DNA from: an uncultured Burkholderiales bacterium
Lineage (GTDB): Bacteria; Pseudomonadota; Gammaproteobacteria; Burkholderiales; Burkholderiaceae_C
Assembly (NCBI GenBank): GCA_903880855.1
Contig: CAIRQX010000122.1
Span: 42,785 to 106,784, forward strand
Direction: 5' to 3'
Length of the DNA: 64,000 bases
The notes under the pieces were generated by a model that saw only the letters and a program-made list of their open reading frames with translations, was not told where the DNA came from and searched no databases. The translations under genes were made by a program, and so were the position numbers. Shown in pieces: positions 10,364-19,502 of the stretch (positions are counted from its first letter, which is position 1; each line of letters starts with the position of its first letter).

Positions 10364-10832
10364 ATTTCGTATTGGTGAGGGTTGGGATACGCATGCGCTG
10401 GTGACAGGGCGTCCACTTGTTATTGGAGGCGTGCATATTCCCCATACACACGGTTTATTAGGACATTCAGATGCAGATGTATTGCTGCACGCGATTACAG
10501 ATGCTTTGCTTGGCGCTGCTGCGTTAGGTGATATCGGTAGGCACTTTCCTGATACCGATGCGCAATTTAAGGGCGCTGACTCTTGGCTTCTTTTACAAAA
10601 AGTGGGTCAATTGTTAACAGCTAATGGCTATCAAGTGGGCAATATTGATGCAACTGTGATTGCGCAAGCTCCCAAGTTAGCTAGTTTTATTCCTGCCATG
10701 TGCGAGCGGATCGCCCAAGCCTTAAACATTAGCCTCATACAGGTCAACGTAAAAGCCAAAACCGCTGAAAAAATGGGCCCAGTCGGAAAGGGCCTAAGCA
10801 TGGAGGCGAGAGCCGTTGTGTTGATTTATTGA
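10350..10832 (+). CDS. ispF: 2-C-methyl-D-erythritol 2,4-cyclodiphosphate synthase
   Basis: IspF (160 aa) cyclises CDP-ME 2-phosphate to MEcPP with release of CMP and works as a homotrimer. The zinc ligands of the family are visible: GEGWDTHAL (Asp and His near residues 13-15) and HSDADVLLH (His near 47). [10 protein letters not shown] and the C-terminal [14 protein letters not shown] signature are also present. It is translationally coupled to ispD by overlap. Its last 7 bases overlap the stop end of the convergent HTH gene. Confidence 0.96.
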   Translation: MEHAKFRIGEGWDTHALVTGRPLVIGGVHIPHTHGLLGHSDADVLLHAITDALLGAAALGDIGRHFPDTDAQFKGADSWLLLQKVGQLLTANGYQVGNIDATVIAQAPKLASFIPAMCERIAQALNISLIQVNVKAKTAEKMGPVGKGLSMEARAVVLIY

Positions 10833-11236
10833 TTTTTGGGGTGGAGGGCGACTAGGCCGTCCACTATCTCTCGCACGATGCGTTTTTGCTCACACTTGAG
10901 CAACAAATATTTAACGATGAGTTGCTGGTCAATGAGATTGACTTTGTCTTCAGCAATGTTTTTATCAAGCGACTTAGAGGGCGGTGTGCCAAAAAGCAAA
11001 CCTTCTGGCGAAATTTTGAGCCACTTGCACAAGATAAGTAACTTGTCTTGTTTGGGAACAGAAACACCCATTAACCAATTGCGTGCCGCATGGGAAGTGA
11101 TGCCATCACCCCAGTAACGTAAATTGAATTCGTTCGCAACGACGGTGGCGGAGGGGCGAATGCCTGCTTCTTTGAGGGCAGATCGAAGACGTTCTGCGAA
11201 CTTTGAAGTTTCTTTGGTGGGAGGGGTGCGTTTCAT
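10826..11236 (-). CDS. Small helix-turn-helix DNA-binding protein
   Basis: A 136-residue soluble protein of unknown target. Residues about 10-80 resemble an XRE/Cro-like helix-turn-helix: [27 protein letters not shown], then [32 protein letters not shown]. The segment HAARNWLMG looks like the recognition helix and the following [12 protein letters not shown] like the next helix. The C-terminal 55 residues are helical and charged, perhaps a dimerisation region. I cannot assign a family function. It is a single-gene unit with an AT-rich upstream region carrying an imperfect palindrome, which suggests autoregulation. No phage genes are nearby. Confidence 0.7.
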   Translation of the reverse strand: MKRTPPTKETSKFAERLRSALKEAGIRPSATVVANEFNLRYWGDGITSHAARNWLMGVSVPKQDKLLILCKWLKISPEGLLFGTPPSKSLDKNIAEDKVNLIDQQLIVKYLLLKCEQKRIVREIVDGLVALHPKNQ

Positions 11237-11264
11237 TCCGCTAAGTTAACATTTGTTTTACCTT

Positions 11265-11278
11265 TATAGTTAATTATA
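11265..11278. promoter_or_regulatory. Candidate promoter/operator of the HTH gene
   Basis: The AT-rich gap upstream of the HTH gene holds the near-perfect palindrome TATAGTTAATTATA (6 of 7 pairs). Read on the minus strand it begins with a consensus -10 hexamer TATAAT about 35-45 bases before the start codon. A palindrome overlapping the -10 element is the usual layout for autorepression. No clear -35 is seen. The assignment is inferred. Confidence 0.4.
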
Positions 11279-11310
11279 GGTTAAAAACTTATTAATTGAG
11301 TATTTAATTA

Positions 11311-12093
11311 TTACTGAGCAGCCCAGCCGCCATCCATATTCCATGCAACGCCACGCACATTGTCAGCAGCCTTGGAGCACATGAACACAGCCAAGGCGCC
11401 TAGTTCCTCTGGGGTTGTAAATTGCATCGACGGTTCTTTCTCGCCTAGCAACATCTTGGTAGCTTGTTCATTAGAAATTTTTAATTCTGATGATTTGGCA
11501 TCGACTTGTTTTTGAACCAAGGGTGTGAGAACCCAACCAGGACAAATGGCATTGCAGGTCACACCGGTGGTGGCATTTTCTAGAGCGGTTACTTTGGTCA
11601 ACCCGACTAGTCCGTGTTTGGCGGCTACATAAGCAGACTTTTGGGCTGAAGCCACTAATCCGTGCACAGAGGCCACATTGATGATGCGTCCCCAGTTTTT
11701 TTGCCGCATGTGGGGAATCGCTAAGCGCGACGTATGAAATGCGCTGGTGAGGTTGATGGCAATGATGGCGTCCCATTTCTCAACTGGGAAGTTTTCTATC
11801 GAAGCTACATGCTGAATACCAGCGTTATTGACCAAAATATCTACGCCTCCAAATTGTGTTTTGGCAAATTCCATCATGTCTTGGATATCGCTTGCTTTGC
11901 TCATATCTGCAGGGTGGTGTGCAACTTTGACCTTGCAAGCCTCAATTGCTGCTTTGGGGCCTGCAACATCACCAAACCCATTCATCACGATATTGGCACC
12001 TTCTTTGGCAAGCGCAATCGCGATGCCTAGTCCAATGCCGCTGGTGGAACCAGTGACCAATGCTGTTTTACCTGCAAGCTGTAATTGAGACAT
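11311..12093 (-). CDS. bdhA: D-3-hydroxybutyrate dehydrogenase
   Basis: A 260-residue short-chain dehydrogenase oxidising (R)-3-hydroxybutyrate to acetoacetate with NAD, used when polyhydroxybutyrate or ketone bodies are consumed. The cofactor motif TGSTSGIGLGIA is near residue 15, NNAGIQHV near 88, the catalytic Ser in NVASVHGL near 139 and YVAAKHG (Tyr and Lys) near 153. The C-terminus WNMDGGWAAQ is typical of the BdhA subgroup. The start ATG has AAAGGGG upstream. It is divergent from relA with 69 bp between. SDR specificity is inferred from overall resemblance to BdhA and is fairly certain. Confidence 0.88.
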   Translation of the reverse strand: MSQLQLAGKTALVTGSTSGIGLGIAIALAKEGANIVMNGFGDVAGPKAAIEACKVKVAHHPADMSKASDIQDMMEFAKTQFGGVDILVNNAGIQHVASIENFPVEKWDAIIAINLTSAFHTSRLAIPHMRQKNWGRIINVASVHGLVASAQKSAYVAAKHGLVGLTKVTALENATTGVTCNAICPGWVLTPLVQKQVDAKSSELKISNEQATKMLLGEKEPSMQFTTPEELGALAVFMCSKAADNVRGVAWNMDGGWAAQ

Positions 12094-12162
12094 TTTTAAA
12101 CCCCTTTTGAAAATAATAAAAAACTTGTGACATTATGAGGTTTTGAAATTTAAACACTTGCA

Positions 12163-14322
12163 ATGGAAGACGGAGTTTTACAAAAGGCTAGGAATTTTTC
12201 CCAACCGCTATTGGAAGGAAGCACCTTAGATAGCGGAGAGGACGTGCTTGCGCATGCCGATGCAATGGTCGAGATACTTGACCAAATGGGTGACTCGCAA
12301 GATATGCAGGCCGCTTGTTACTTGGTCTATGCCTGCGACCACCTGGCTAAGCCAGAAGATGTCATTGGCAAGGCTTTTGGTGCCAGTTTTGCCGCTTTAG
12401 CCATTGAGACATCGCGCTTGATTCGCATTCAAAGACAGGCGCGCATACCTGCATCCGAAGGTGTCCAAGCTGATCTAGGTGTAGAAAACGTTCGCAAAAT
12501 GTTGCTGGCGTTCTCACGCGATTTACGCGTGGTGATGCTACGCTTGGCATCGAGGCTACAAACCTTACGCCATTATTCGGTATTGAAAAAACCACTGCCC
12601 AGTGGATTGGCCCAAGAGTCTCTCCAAGTTTTTGCACCTTTGGCTAACCGCTTGGGTATTTGGCAAATCAAATGGGAATTGGAAGACCTTTCGTTTAGGT
12701 TTACTGAACCTGATACTTACCATCAAGTTGCGCATTGGTTAGATGAAAAACGTACAGAGCGTGAGATCTATATCGCTTCTGCTTGCGCATCCATTACATA
12801 TGGCTTGAAAGAGCAGGGTATTGAAGCAAAAGTTTACGGGCGTCCCAAACACATCTACAGCATTGTCAAAAAAATGCGTGACAAAAATATTGGGTTTGAA
12901 AAGGTGTTGGACATTCGTGCTTTTCGTATTCTTGTCGACTCAGTTCCCAATTGTTACGCTGCACTGAGCTGGGTGCATAGCCAATATGCACCTATGGTGG
13001 AAGAGTTCAACGACTATATTGCGCGGCCCAAGTCGAATGGTTACCAGTCACTGCACACGGTGGTGCGTGATGCGCAACAAAAAGCGATTGAAATTCAGAT
13101 AAGAACTCAGAGCATGCATGACCATGCAGAACATGGTGTTGCTGCCCACTGGGCCTACAAGGAAGCGGGCAAGAAAGGCTATTCGGGTGTTTCTGCCACT
13201 GGAGCCTACGATGCCAAGATTGCCGTGTTGCGTCAATTGCTGGCATGGGAAAGAGAGATGTCGTCCGCCGACTCGCAATCTAGCGCGAACAACTTTCAAG
13301 GCACACGAGTTTCAGAGGCCGCGCCTGACCGTATATATGTGCTGACACCTGAGGCGGCTGTGGTGGAACTGCCGGAAGGCGCAACCCCGATTGATTTCGC
13401 CTACACCTTACACACCAATTTAGGACACCGTTGCCGCGGCGCGCATATCGATGGCGTCATGGTGCCTTTGAACACAGTTCTCAAAAACGGACAAACCGTT
13501 TCCATCACAGCCATCAAAGATGGTGGTCCTTCTAGGGACTGGCTTAACCCAGAGTTGGGCTTTTTAGTAAGCGCCAGAGCGCGTGCGAAGGTGCGTGCTT
13601 GGTTCAATGCGCAGGTGTTCCAAGAGACGGTGTTTAAGGGACGCGAAGTTGTCGAGAAATTATTGCAACGCGAAGGTAAATCCAGTACCAATTTAGATGA
13701 GCTATCAGGACAGCTGGGATTTAAATCTTCTGAAGCATTATTTGAATCCGTTGGTAAGGAAGAATTTTCTCTAAGGGCGATCGAGCAATTTTTAAGACCC
13801 AATGCAGTTATAAACGTCACACCTGACGATTACATATTGCTCAAAAAATCAAAACCTACCAAGCCCTCAGAAAACGGCGGTGTTTTGGTGGTGGGCATGG
13901 ATTCTTTGCTGACGCAGTTGGCAAAGTGCTGCAAACCGGCGCCACCCGATGAGATCAAAGGCTTTGTGACCCGCGGTAAAGGCGTGAGCATCCACCGTGA
14001 GGATTGTTCCAACTTTGCGCAAATCGAAAGGAAAAATCCTGATCGCGTCATTGAAGTAACTTGGAGCCATGCAAAAGTTGCGCAGCCACTGGCTTATCAA
14101 GTAGATGTGTCGATTGAAGCTTTTGATAGACAAGGCTTACTAAGAGACATCTCTGAAGTTTTTTCTAAAGAAAAAATGAATGTGGTCGGTGTGCAAACCC
14201 AATCCATCAAGGAAGTAGCTTGGATGACATTTACCGTTGAGGTCTTTGATACGCGCAAACTCAACAAAGTTTTGGGTCTCATTGGAGAAGTCAAAGGGGT
14301 ACGCAACACTAAAAGACGTTAG
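12163..14322 (+). CDS. relA: (p)ppGpp synthetase RelA (GTP pyrophosphokinase)
   Basis: RelA (719 aa) makes (p)ppGpp on stalled ribosomes in the stringent response. The N-terminal hydrolase domain is degenerate: around residues 27-90 the HD metal dyad of SpoT/Rel is missing, so this is the synthetase-only paralogue. The synthetase domain starts near 222 (YGRPKHIYSIVKKM) and includes VLDIRAFRI and RPKSNGYQSLHTVV. A TGS domain (RIYVLTPEAAVVELPEGAT, near 388), a conserved Cys pair in LAKCCKPAPPDEIKGF near 587, and a C-terminal ACT domain (from about 644) complete the usual architecture. A separate spoT should exist elsewhere. Confidence 0.94.
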   Translation: MEDGVLQKARNFSQPLLEGSTLDSGEDVLAHADAMVEILDQMGDSQDMQAACYLVYACDHLAKPEDVIGKAFGASFAALAIETSRLIRIQRQARIPASEGVQADLGVENVRKMLLAFSRDLRVVMLRLASRLQTLRHYSVLKKPLPSGLAQESLQVFAPLANRLGIWQIKWELEDLSFRFTEPDTYHQVAHWLDEKRTEREIYIASACASITYGLKEQGIEAKVYGRPKHIYSIVKKMRDKNIGFEKVLDIRAFRILVDSVPNCYAALSWVHSQYAPMVEEFNDYIARPKSNGYQSLHTVVRDAQQKAIEIQIRTQSMHDHAEHGVAAHWAYKEAGKKGYSGVSATGAYDAKIAVLRQLLAWEREMSSADSQSSANNFQGTRVSEAAPDRIYVLTPEAAVVELPEGATPIDFAYTLHTNLGHRCRGAHIDGVMVPLNTVLKNGQTVSITAIKDGGPSRDWLNPELGFLVSARARAKVRAWFNAQVFQETVFKGREVVEKLLQREGKSSTNLDELSGQLGFKSSEALFESVGKEEFSLRAIEQFLRPNAVINVTPDDYILLKKSKPTKPSENGGVLVVGMDSLLTQLAKCCKPAPPDEIKGFVTRGKGVSIHREDCSNFAQIERKNPDRVIEVTWSHAKVAQPLAYQVDVSIEAFDRQGLLRDISEVFSKEKMNVVGVQTQSIKEVAWMTFTVEVFDTRKLNKVLGLIGEVKGVRNTKRR

Positions 14323-14352
14323 AGTCTGATACACTTGTGTTTTCGGACATTT

Positions 14353-14429
14353 AGGCGCGTAGCTCAGCTGGTTAGAGCACCACCTTGACATGGTGGGGGT
14401 CGTTGGTTCGAGTCCAATCGCGCCTACCA
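14353..14429 (+). tRNA. tRNA-Val (anticodon GAC)
   Basis: A 77-nt cloverleaf with encoded CCA. The acceptor stem is AGGCGCG / CGCGCCT. The D-arm contains AGCTCAGCTGGTTAGAGC, the anticodon arm is CCACC-TTGACAT-GGTGG with anticodon GAC, and the T-arm has the GGTTCGAGTCC core. It lies between relA and rimO, 30 bases after relA and 21 before the rimO start, so it may share their transcript. Confidence 0.97.
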
Positions 14430-14450
14430 ATTTTTCCAATCCCACAGAGT

Positions 14451-15830
14451 ATGAATACGGCACACATTCCCAAAGTGGGTTTTGTGAGCTTGGGCTGTCC
14501 CAAGGCGTTGACAGACTCTGAGCTCATATTGACGCAATTAAGCGCACAAGGCTATCAAACCTCAAAAACTTTTGAGGGTGCTGACTTGGTGATTGTGAAT
14601 ACCTGCGGATTTATCGATGACGCAGTTAAAGAAAGCTTAGACACCATTGGCGAAGCATTAGCCGCGAACGGCAAAGTGATTGTCACGGGCTGTTTAGGTG
14701 CAAGATCCAACACGGATGGCAGCAACATGGTGCGAGCCTTGCACCCCAGCGTCCTCGCTGTCACAGGCCCACACGCCACACAAGAGGTGATGGACGCGGT
14801 GCATCTGCACTTACCTAAACCCCATGATGCTTTTATTGACCTCATACCGCCTCACAACATCGATACAGGCGTTAAATTAACGCCCAAGCATTACGCTTAC
14901 CTCAAGATCAGCGAAGGTTGTAATCACCGCTGTACTTTTTGCATCATCCCATCCATGCGCGGAGACTTAGTCAGTCGCCCCATTGGCGATGTGCTGAAAG
15001 AAGCGCATGCTTTGTTTGAGAGTGGCGTCAAAGAGTTGTTGGTCATCAGCCAAGACACCTCTGCTTATGGTGTTGATGTGCAATACCGAACTGGTTTTTG
15101 GGATGGTAAGCCCATCAAAACTAAAACGCTGGAGCTTGCGAAAGCTTTAGGCGACATTGCTCAGAGCTATGGCGCTTGGGTACGTTTGCACTATGTTTAT
15201 CCGTATCCAAGCGTTGACGACATCATTCCCTTAATGGCCACTGGCCATGTGCTTCCGTATTTGGATGTACCTTTTCAGCATAGCCACCCTGATGTGTTGA
15301 AGCGCATGAAGCGCCCTGCTAGTGGTGAAAAAAACTTAGAACGAATTCAGCGATGGCGGGAAATGTGCCCGCAAATTGTTATTCGCAGTACGTTTATTGC
15401 TGGCTTTCCGGGTGAAACCGAAGAAGAGTTTGATCATTTATTGGACTTCATGCGTGAAGCCAAGATTGATCGTGCTGGTTGCTTTGCTTACAGCCCTGTT
15501 GAAGGCGCTACAGCTAACCAAATCCCTGGCATGTTGCCTCAAGCTTTAAGGCAAGAACGAACTGCGCGTTTTATGCAAGTGGCAGAAGAGGTTTCCGTGA
15601 ACAAGCTCACATATAGAGTGGGCGACACCTTGCAAGTTCTGATCGATTCTGCACCAGGCAGCGGCAGAAAAGGTGGTGTTGGAAGAAGTTACGCAGAAGC
15701 ACCGGAGATTGATGGTGTGGTGCGTTTATTACCTTCTGAAAAAATCAGCAAGGTTTTGAAAGTGGGTGAATTTACGCGCGCTAAAGTTGTTTCAACGCAA
15801 GGTCATGACCTGATTGCGTCGCCAATTTGA
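14451..15830 (+). CDS. rimO: Ribosomal protein S12 methylthiotransferase RimO
   Basis: RimO (459 aa) adds a methylthio group to the conserved aspartate of ribosomal protein S12. The N-terminal UPF0004 domain has three cysteines for the auxiliary cluster ([28 protein letters not shown]). The radical-SAM motif CNHRCTFC lies near residue 160. The C-terminal segment from about 385 is the TRAM-like substrate-binding domain. The start is ATG 14451, just after tRNA-Val; the frame extends back through the tRNA but that part is not coding. S12 itself is not in this window. It converges on tRNA-Leu. Confidence 0.95.
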   Translation: MNTAHIPKVGFVSLGCPKALTDSELILTQLSAQGYQTSKTFEGADLVIVNTCGFIDDAVKESLDTIGEALAANGKVIVTGCLGARSNTDGSNMVRALHPSVLAVTGPHATQEVMDAVHLHLPKPHDAFIDLIPPHNIDTGVKLTPKHYAYLKISEGCNHRCTFCIIPSMRGDLVSRPIGDVLKEAHALFESGVKELLVISQDTSAYGVDVQYRTGFWDGKPIKTKTLELAKALGDIAQSYGAWVRLHYVYPYPSVDDIIPLMATGHVLPYLDVPFQHSHPDVLKRMKRPASGEKNLERIQRWREMCPQIVIRSTFIAGFPGETEEEFDHLLDFMREAKIDRAGCFAYSPVEGATANQIPGMLPQALRQERTARFMQVAEEVSVNKLTYRVGDTLQVLIDSAPGSGRKGGVGRSYAEAPEIDGVVRLLPSEKISKVLKVGEFTRAKVVSTQGHDLIASPI

Positions 15831-15849
15831 CGCATAAATCATTTAGGAT

Positions 15850-15936
15850 TGGTGCCCAGGAAGGGACTCGAACCCCCACGATCTTGCGATCGCCAGCACC
15901 TGAAGCTGGTGCGTCTACCAATTTCGCCACCTGGGC
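15850..15936 (-). tRNA. tRNA-Leu (anticodon CAG)
   Basis: An 87-nt class II tRNA with encoded CCA. The acceptor stem is GCCCAGG / CCTGGGC. The anticodon arm is CCAGC-TTCAGGT-GCTGG with anticodon CAG. There is a long variable arm (CGATC-GCAA-GATCG) and a T-arm GGTTCGAGTCC. It is encoded head-to-head with rnr. Confidence 0.97.
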
Positions 15937-15954
15937 ATTTCAGGAATGAAAGGG

Positions 15955-15960
15955 ATTCTA
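15955..15960 (-). promoter_or_regulatory. Extended -10 element for tRNA-Leu
   Basis: Read on the minus strand, TGATAGAAT (TG-n-TAGAAT, an extended -10) lies 19-24 bases before the tRNA-Leu 5' end, a suitable distance for initiation about 10 bases upstream of the mature tRNA. No good -35 is seen. The element lies in the short region that would also have to encode or precede the rnr N-terminus. Confidence 0.5.
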
Positions 15961-15989
15961 TCAAACATACCTCACCAACCAGTGGTTTA

Positions 15990-18206
15990 CTGGAAGAGTT
16001 TGAAGGCACTGTGTCGGGCCATCGCGATGGACATGGCTTTGTTCAACGTGACGATGGGTTGCCAGATATTTATTTACCACCGAATGAGATGCGTGCTGTT
16101 TTACACCGCGACCGTGTCAAAGCGCGCGTGGTGCGGTTTGATCGCAAAGGACGTTCTGAGGGCCGTGTGGTGGAGATTTTGCAGCGCTCTACGCAGCCCA
16201 TCATCGGCAGACTTTTACAAGAAAGCGGTGTCTGGTTAGTTGCTCCCGAAGACAAACGCTATGGCCAAGATGTTTTGATTCCTAAAAGTGCGACTGCACG
16301 TGCAACAGTGGGCCAGGTGGTGGTGGTGGAGTTGACTGAACCGCCCAGTTTGTATGGCCAACCGGTGGGTCGGATCAAAGAAGTATTGGGTGAGGTGGAT
16401 GACCCAGGCATGGAGATTGAAATTGCGGTGCGCAAATATGGCGTGCCACATGAATTTTCTGAAGCCTGTTTAGCCCTTGCCCGTGGGCTGCCTGACAAAG
16501 TTCGGCCCCAAGATAAAAAGAACCGTGTTGATCTCACCGATATCCCGTTGGTCACGATTGACGGTGAAGATGCGCGTGATTTCGATGATGCGGTGTATTG
16601 CGAACCTGCCAAAGTGGGCCGTTCTAAGGGTTGGCGTTTATTGGTTGCAATTGCCGATGTGAGTCATTATGTTGAGACCGGTAGTGCGATAGATATCGAT
16701 GCATACGACCGTGCCACCAGTGTTTATTTCCCGCGCCGTGTGATTCCGATGCTGCCTGAGAAACTATCCAATGGCTTATGTTCACTCAACCCTGATGTTG
16801 AACGCTTGTGCATGGTGTGCGATATGTTGATCACCACATCGGGTGAAGTGCATGCTTACCAGTTTTATCCGGCTGTGATGTTTAGCCATGCTCGGTTTAC
16901 ATACACCGAAGTAGCTGCCATTTTGGCGAATACACGTGGCCCTGAAGCTGCGCGCAGAAAAGACCGCGTCAACGATTTGATCCATTTGCACGATGTGTAT
17001 GGCGCTTTGCTGCAAGCGCGCAAAGCTAGGGGTGCAATCGATTTTGAAACGACCGAGACACAAATTGTGTGTGACGACAGTGGCCGTATTGAAAAGATCG
17101 TCCCGCGTGTTCGTAATGATGCCCACAAGTTGATTGAAGAAGCGATGCTTGCGGCCAACGTGTGTAGTGCAGACTTTATTTTGCAAAGTAAGAACCCCGG
17201 TTTGTTCCGTGTGCACGAAGGCCCTACGCCTGAGAAAAAAGACACCCTACGAAATTACCTGAAGGCTACTGGTATTGGAATGAATATTTCCGATAACCCC
17301 AAGCCAGCAGAGTTTCAAGCTATTGCGGAGGCTACAAAAGAGCGTCCTGACGCATTACAAATTCACTCTATGTTGTTGCGTTCTATGCAACAGGCTATTT
17401 ACACGCCGATCAATAGCGGACACTTTGGTTTGGCTTTCGAAGCTTATACACACTTCACTAGCCCTATCCGTCGTTACCCAGATTTATTGGTGCATCGGGT
17501 GATCAAAGCCATCTTAGAAAAGCGACGCTACCAATTACCCGCTTTGCCCACACCTGGAGAGGCGCATGCAAAACTCGCGCGCCGTTTAGCCTCCAAAGTA
17601 CGCCAACCAGAAACGACACCCGCAATCAAAGTAAAAATTTCTGCTGACCAGCAAGCATGGGAGGCTGCCGGTTTGCATTGCAGCGCGAATGAACGCCGCG
17701 CGGACGAAGCGAGCCGTGATGTGGAAGCTTGGTTGAAATGCAAATACATGCGAGAGCATTTGGGAGAAGAGTACAGCGGCGTGGTGTCGTCTGCGACAGG
17801 CTTTGGTTTGTTCGTGACCTTAGATGCAATGTACGTAGAGGGCTTGGTGCACATCACGGAGCTCGGTGGCGAATACTTCCGTTTCGATGAAGCAAAACAA
17901 GAGTTGCGTGGTGAACGTTCCGGTATTCGCTACGCGATTGGTTCGCGTGTGCGCGTACAAGTCAGCCGCGTCGATTTGGATGGCCGCAAGATCGACTTCA
18001 GATTGGTCAGAGATGACGAAGAATTAACTGCACGTTTTGGCAAAGATAAAAACGAGGCTGGGGCAACCAAGTTCAAATCTTCTGCAAAAAAGCCTTTTGT
18101 CAGAGACGCTGAGAAATCTTCTAAGTTACGCGGTGTCTCTAAGCCTAGTGGCAAGGCGAGCATGAAAAAGAGCACAGGCCCTAAAAGTAAAAAACCTAGA
18201 AAATAA
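15990..18206 (+). CDS. rnr: Ribonuclease R (start codon uncertain)
   Basis: RNase R is a processive 3'-5' exoribonuclease that degrades structured RNA. From about residue 5 there is a cold-shock-type OB domain (EGTVSGHRDGHGFVQ). The RNB catalytic domain begins near 181 with TIDGEDARDFDDAVY, which carries the metal-binding aspartates. An S1 domain (YSGVVSSATGFGLFV) lies near 593 and a Lys/Ser-rich tail closes the protein. The N-terminal winged-helix region of E. coli RNase R is absent. No ATG, GTG or TTG precedes the conserved OB strand in this frame downstream of tRNA-Leu. CTG 15990 is given as the start, but GTG 16011 (GAAGG upstream) or a lost base after ATG 15946 are alternatives. The stop codon directly abuts that of dadA. 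Confidence 0.85.
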   Translation: MEEFEGTVSGHRDGHGFVQRDDGLPDIYLPPNEMRAVLHRDRVKARVVRFDRKGRSEGRVVEILQRSTQPIIGRLLQESGVWLVAPEDKRYGQDVLIPKSATARATVGQVVVVELTEPPSLYGQPVGRIKEVLGEVDDPGMEIEIAVRKYGVPHEFSEACLALARGLPDKVRPQDKKNRVDLTDIPLVTIDGEDARDFDDAVYCEPAKVGRSKGWRLLVAIADVSHYVETGSAIDIDAYDRATSVYFPRRVIPMLPEKLSNGLCSLNPDVERLCMVCDMLITTSGEVHAYQFYPAVMFSHARFTYTEVAAILANTRGPEAARRKDRVNDLIHLHDVYGALLQARKARGAIDFETTETQIVCDDSGRIEKIVPRVRNDAHKLIEEAMLAANVCSADFILQSKNPGLFRVHEGPTPEKKDTLRNYLKATGIGMNISDNPKPAEFQAIAEATKERPDALQIHSMLLRSMQQAIYTPINSGHFGLAFEAYTHFTSPIRRYPDLLVHRVIKAILEKRRYQLPALPTPGEAHAKLARRLASKVRQPETTPAIKVKISADQQAWEAAGLHCSANERRADEASRDVEAWLKCKYMREHLGEEYSGVVSSATGFGLFVTLDAMYVEGLVHITELGGEYFRFDEAKQELRGERSGIRYAIGSRVRVQVSRVDLDGRKIDFRLVRDDEELTARFGKDKNEAGATKFKSSAKKPFVRDAEKSSKLRGVSKPSGKASMKKSTGPKSKKPRK

Positions 18207-19454
18207 TCACTTCACCCGTTGGTAGTCAAAGCCCTGCATATCTATTTCTGCACGGTGATGTGACACCATATCGGCAACGGCTTTCGCGCTTCCGCAAGAA
18301 AGCGCCCATCCGCTAGAGCCATGGCCTAAGTTAAGCCATACACCTTTCACGCCACTTGGACCTACCAACGGGGGGCCATCTGGCAACATGGGGCGGGAGC
18401 CTTTCCATATCTGCACATTTTCTTGCGTGCGTGCTGCGCCAGGGAACCAATCGTTCAGTACATCGAATAAGGTTTTGATGCTTTGTTTCCGAAGTGTTTT
18501 TGCATCGCCACCAATTTCGGCTGAGCCTGACACGCGAACACGTTGGCCTAAGCGCGTGATGGAAATTTTGTACCGCTCATCCATGACGCCACTGCGGGGC
18601 GCGTCTAAGGGTTCGCGTACCGCAGCACTAATGGAATAGCCATGCACGGCCATCAAGGGAATTTTGATGCCAAGGGGCTTGAGGAGTTCTGTGCTAGCTA
18701 GTCCAGTGCACGCTACAACTGCATCAAACTTTTGCCCCTTATCTTGAGAAGAGATCCGGATTGTGTGTGGTTGTTCTGGCGTAAGGTTTTGTACATTCGC
18801 ATTGAGTTCGAATTCAACACCTAGATCTTCTGCTTCTTTTTTGAGAAGGTATGCGAACTCACGGCAGTTGCCTACTTCGTCATTGGGGAAATAGATCGCC
18901 TCTAAAAGTTTGGTTTCTGTATTGAGCGCAGGTTCTATTTCACACGCCTCAGTTGGAGAAAGAACTTTCAGATCTAGGCCTTCCGCGCGCATGAGTTCTA
19001 TGGATGCCTGCAGCAATTTGCGTTCGCGCTCTCCACGCAACAGCACCATATAACCCTGTGATCGGTCATGGTTGAGATGCAAACGTTTGCTGAGTTCGTG
19101 CATCCTTTGCTGGCTGTATTGGGACAGGTCTAGTAGGTTTTTGCGATTACGGTTGAATGTGTTGCTGTCGCAAGCACGCCACCATTTAGAGAGCCATGCC
19201 ATTTCTGCCAAACCAAGCCCGGAAATGCGCACAGGAGCATTTTTTCTGCCCAATTGGGAGAGTACATACCAAGTCATGCCAGGTTTTGCCCAAGGGGTGA
19301 CATAGCCTGGAGAAATCACACCAGCATTCGCAAAACTACATTCTTGTGCCACAGAACTGTTGCGCTCGAACACTTTGACCTCATGGCCTTGCATGGCAAG
19401 TTCGTAGGCAGTGGTGATGCCAACCACTCCTGCACCGATCACGGCGATTTTCAT
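18207..19454 (-). CDS. dadA: D-amino acid dehydrogenase small subunit
   Basis: DadA (415 aa) is an FAD-dependent membrane-associated enzyme that oxidises D-amino acids, notably D-alanine, to 2-oxo acids and passes electrons to quinones. The dinucleotide-binding motif VIGAGVVGITTAYEL lies at residues 5-19. The family segments SFANAGVISPGYVTPWAKPG (near 41) and LNLGHGSSGWALSCGSA (near 380) are present. ATG 19454 is preferred (GAGAG upstream) over TTG two codons earlier. No racemase gene is adjacent. It is convergent with rnr with no spacer and divergent from rpsB. Confidence 0.93.
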   Translation of the reverse strand: MKIAVIGAGVVGITTAYELAMQGHEVKVFERNSSVAQECSFANAGVISPGYVTPWAKPGMTWYVLSQLGRKNAPVRISGLGLAEMAWLSKWWRACDSNTFNRNRKNLLDLSQYSQQRMHELSKRLHLNHDRSQGYMVLLRGERERKLLQASIELMRAEGLDLKVLSPTEACEIEPALNTETKLLEAIYFPNDEVGNCREFAYLLKKEAEDLGVEFELNANVQNLTPEQPHTIRISSQDKGQKFDAVVACTGLASTELLKPLGIKIPLMAVHGYSISAAVREPLDAPRSGVMDERYKISITRLGQRVRVSGSAEIGGDAKTLRKQSIKTLFDVLNDWFPGAARTQENVQIWKGSRPMLPDGPPLVGPSGVKGVWLNLGHGSSGWALSCGSAKAVADMVSHHRAEIDMQGFDYQRVK

Positions 19455-19475
19455 GGGCAATGCTCTCGTTGGCTA

Positions 19476-19484
19476 TGTTAGAAT
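19476..19484 (+). promoter_or_regulatory. Extended -10 promoter for rpsB-tsf
   Basis: TGTTAGAAT (TG-n-TAGAAT) lies 154 bases before the rpsB start in the gap between divergent dadA and rpsB. No strong -35 is visible, as is usual for extended -10 promoters. It implies a 5' leader of about 145 nt. Confidence 0.45.
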
Positions 19485-19502
19485 AACGGGGTTTTGCGAA
19501 GT

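Noticed and set aside
12163..14322. Bifunctional SpoT/Rel instead of RelA
   Set aside because: The N-terminal domain lacks the HD metal-binding dyad needed for hydrolysis, so it is assigned as synthetase-only RelA.
15849..15989. Extension of rnr back through the tRNA-Leu gene
   Set aside because: The N-terminal residues would be translated from the complement of the tRNA; the tRNA fold is unambiguous, so this is not coding.
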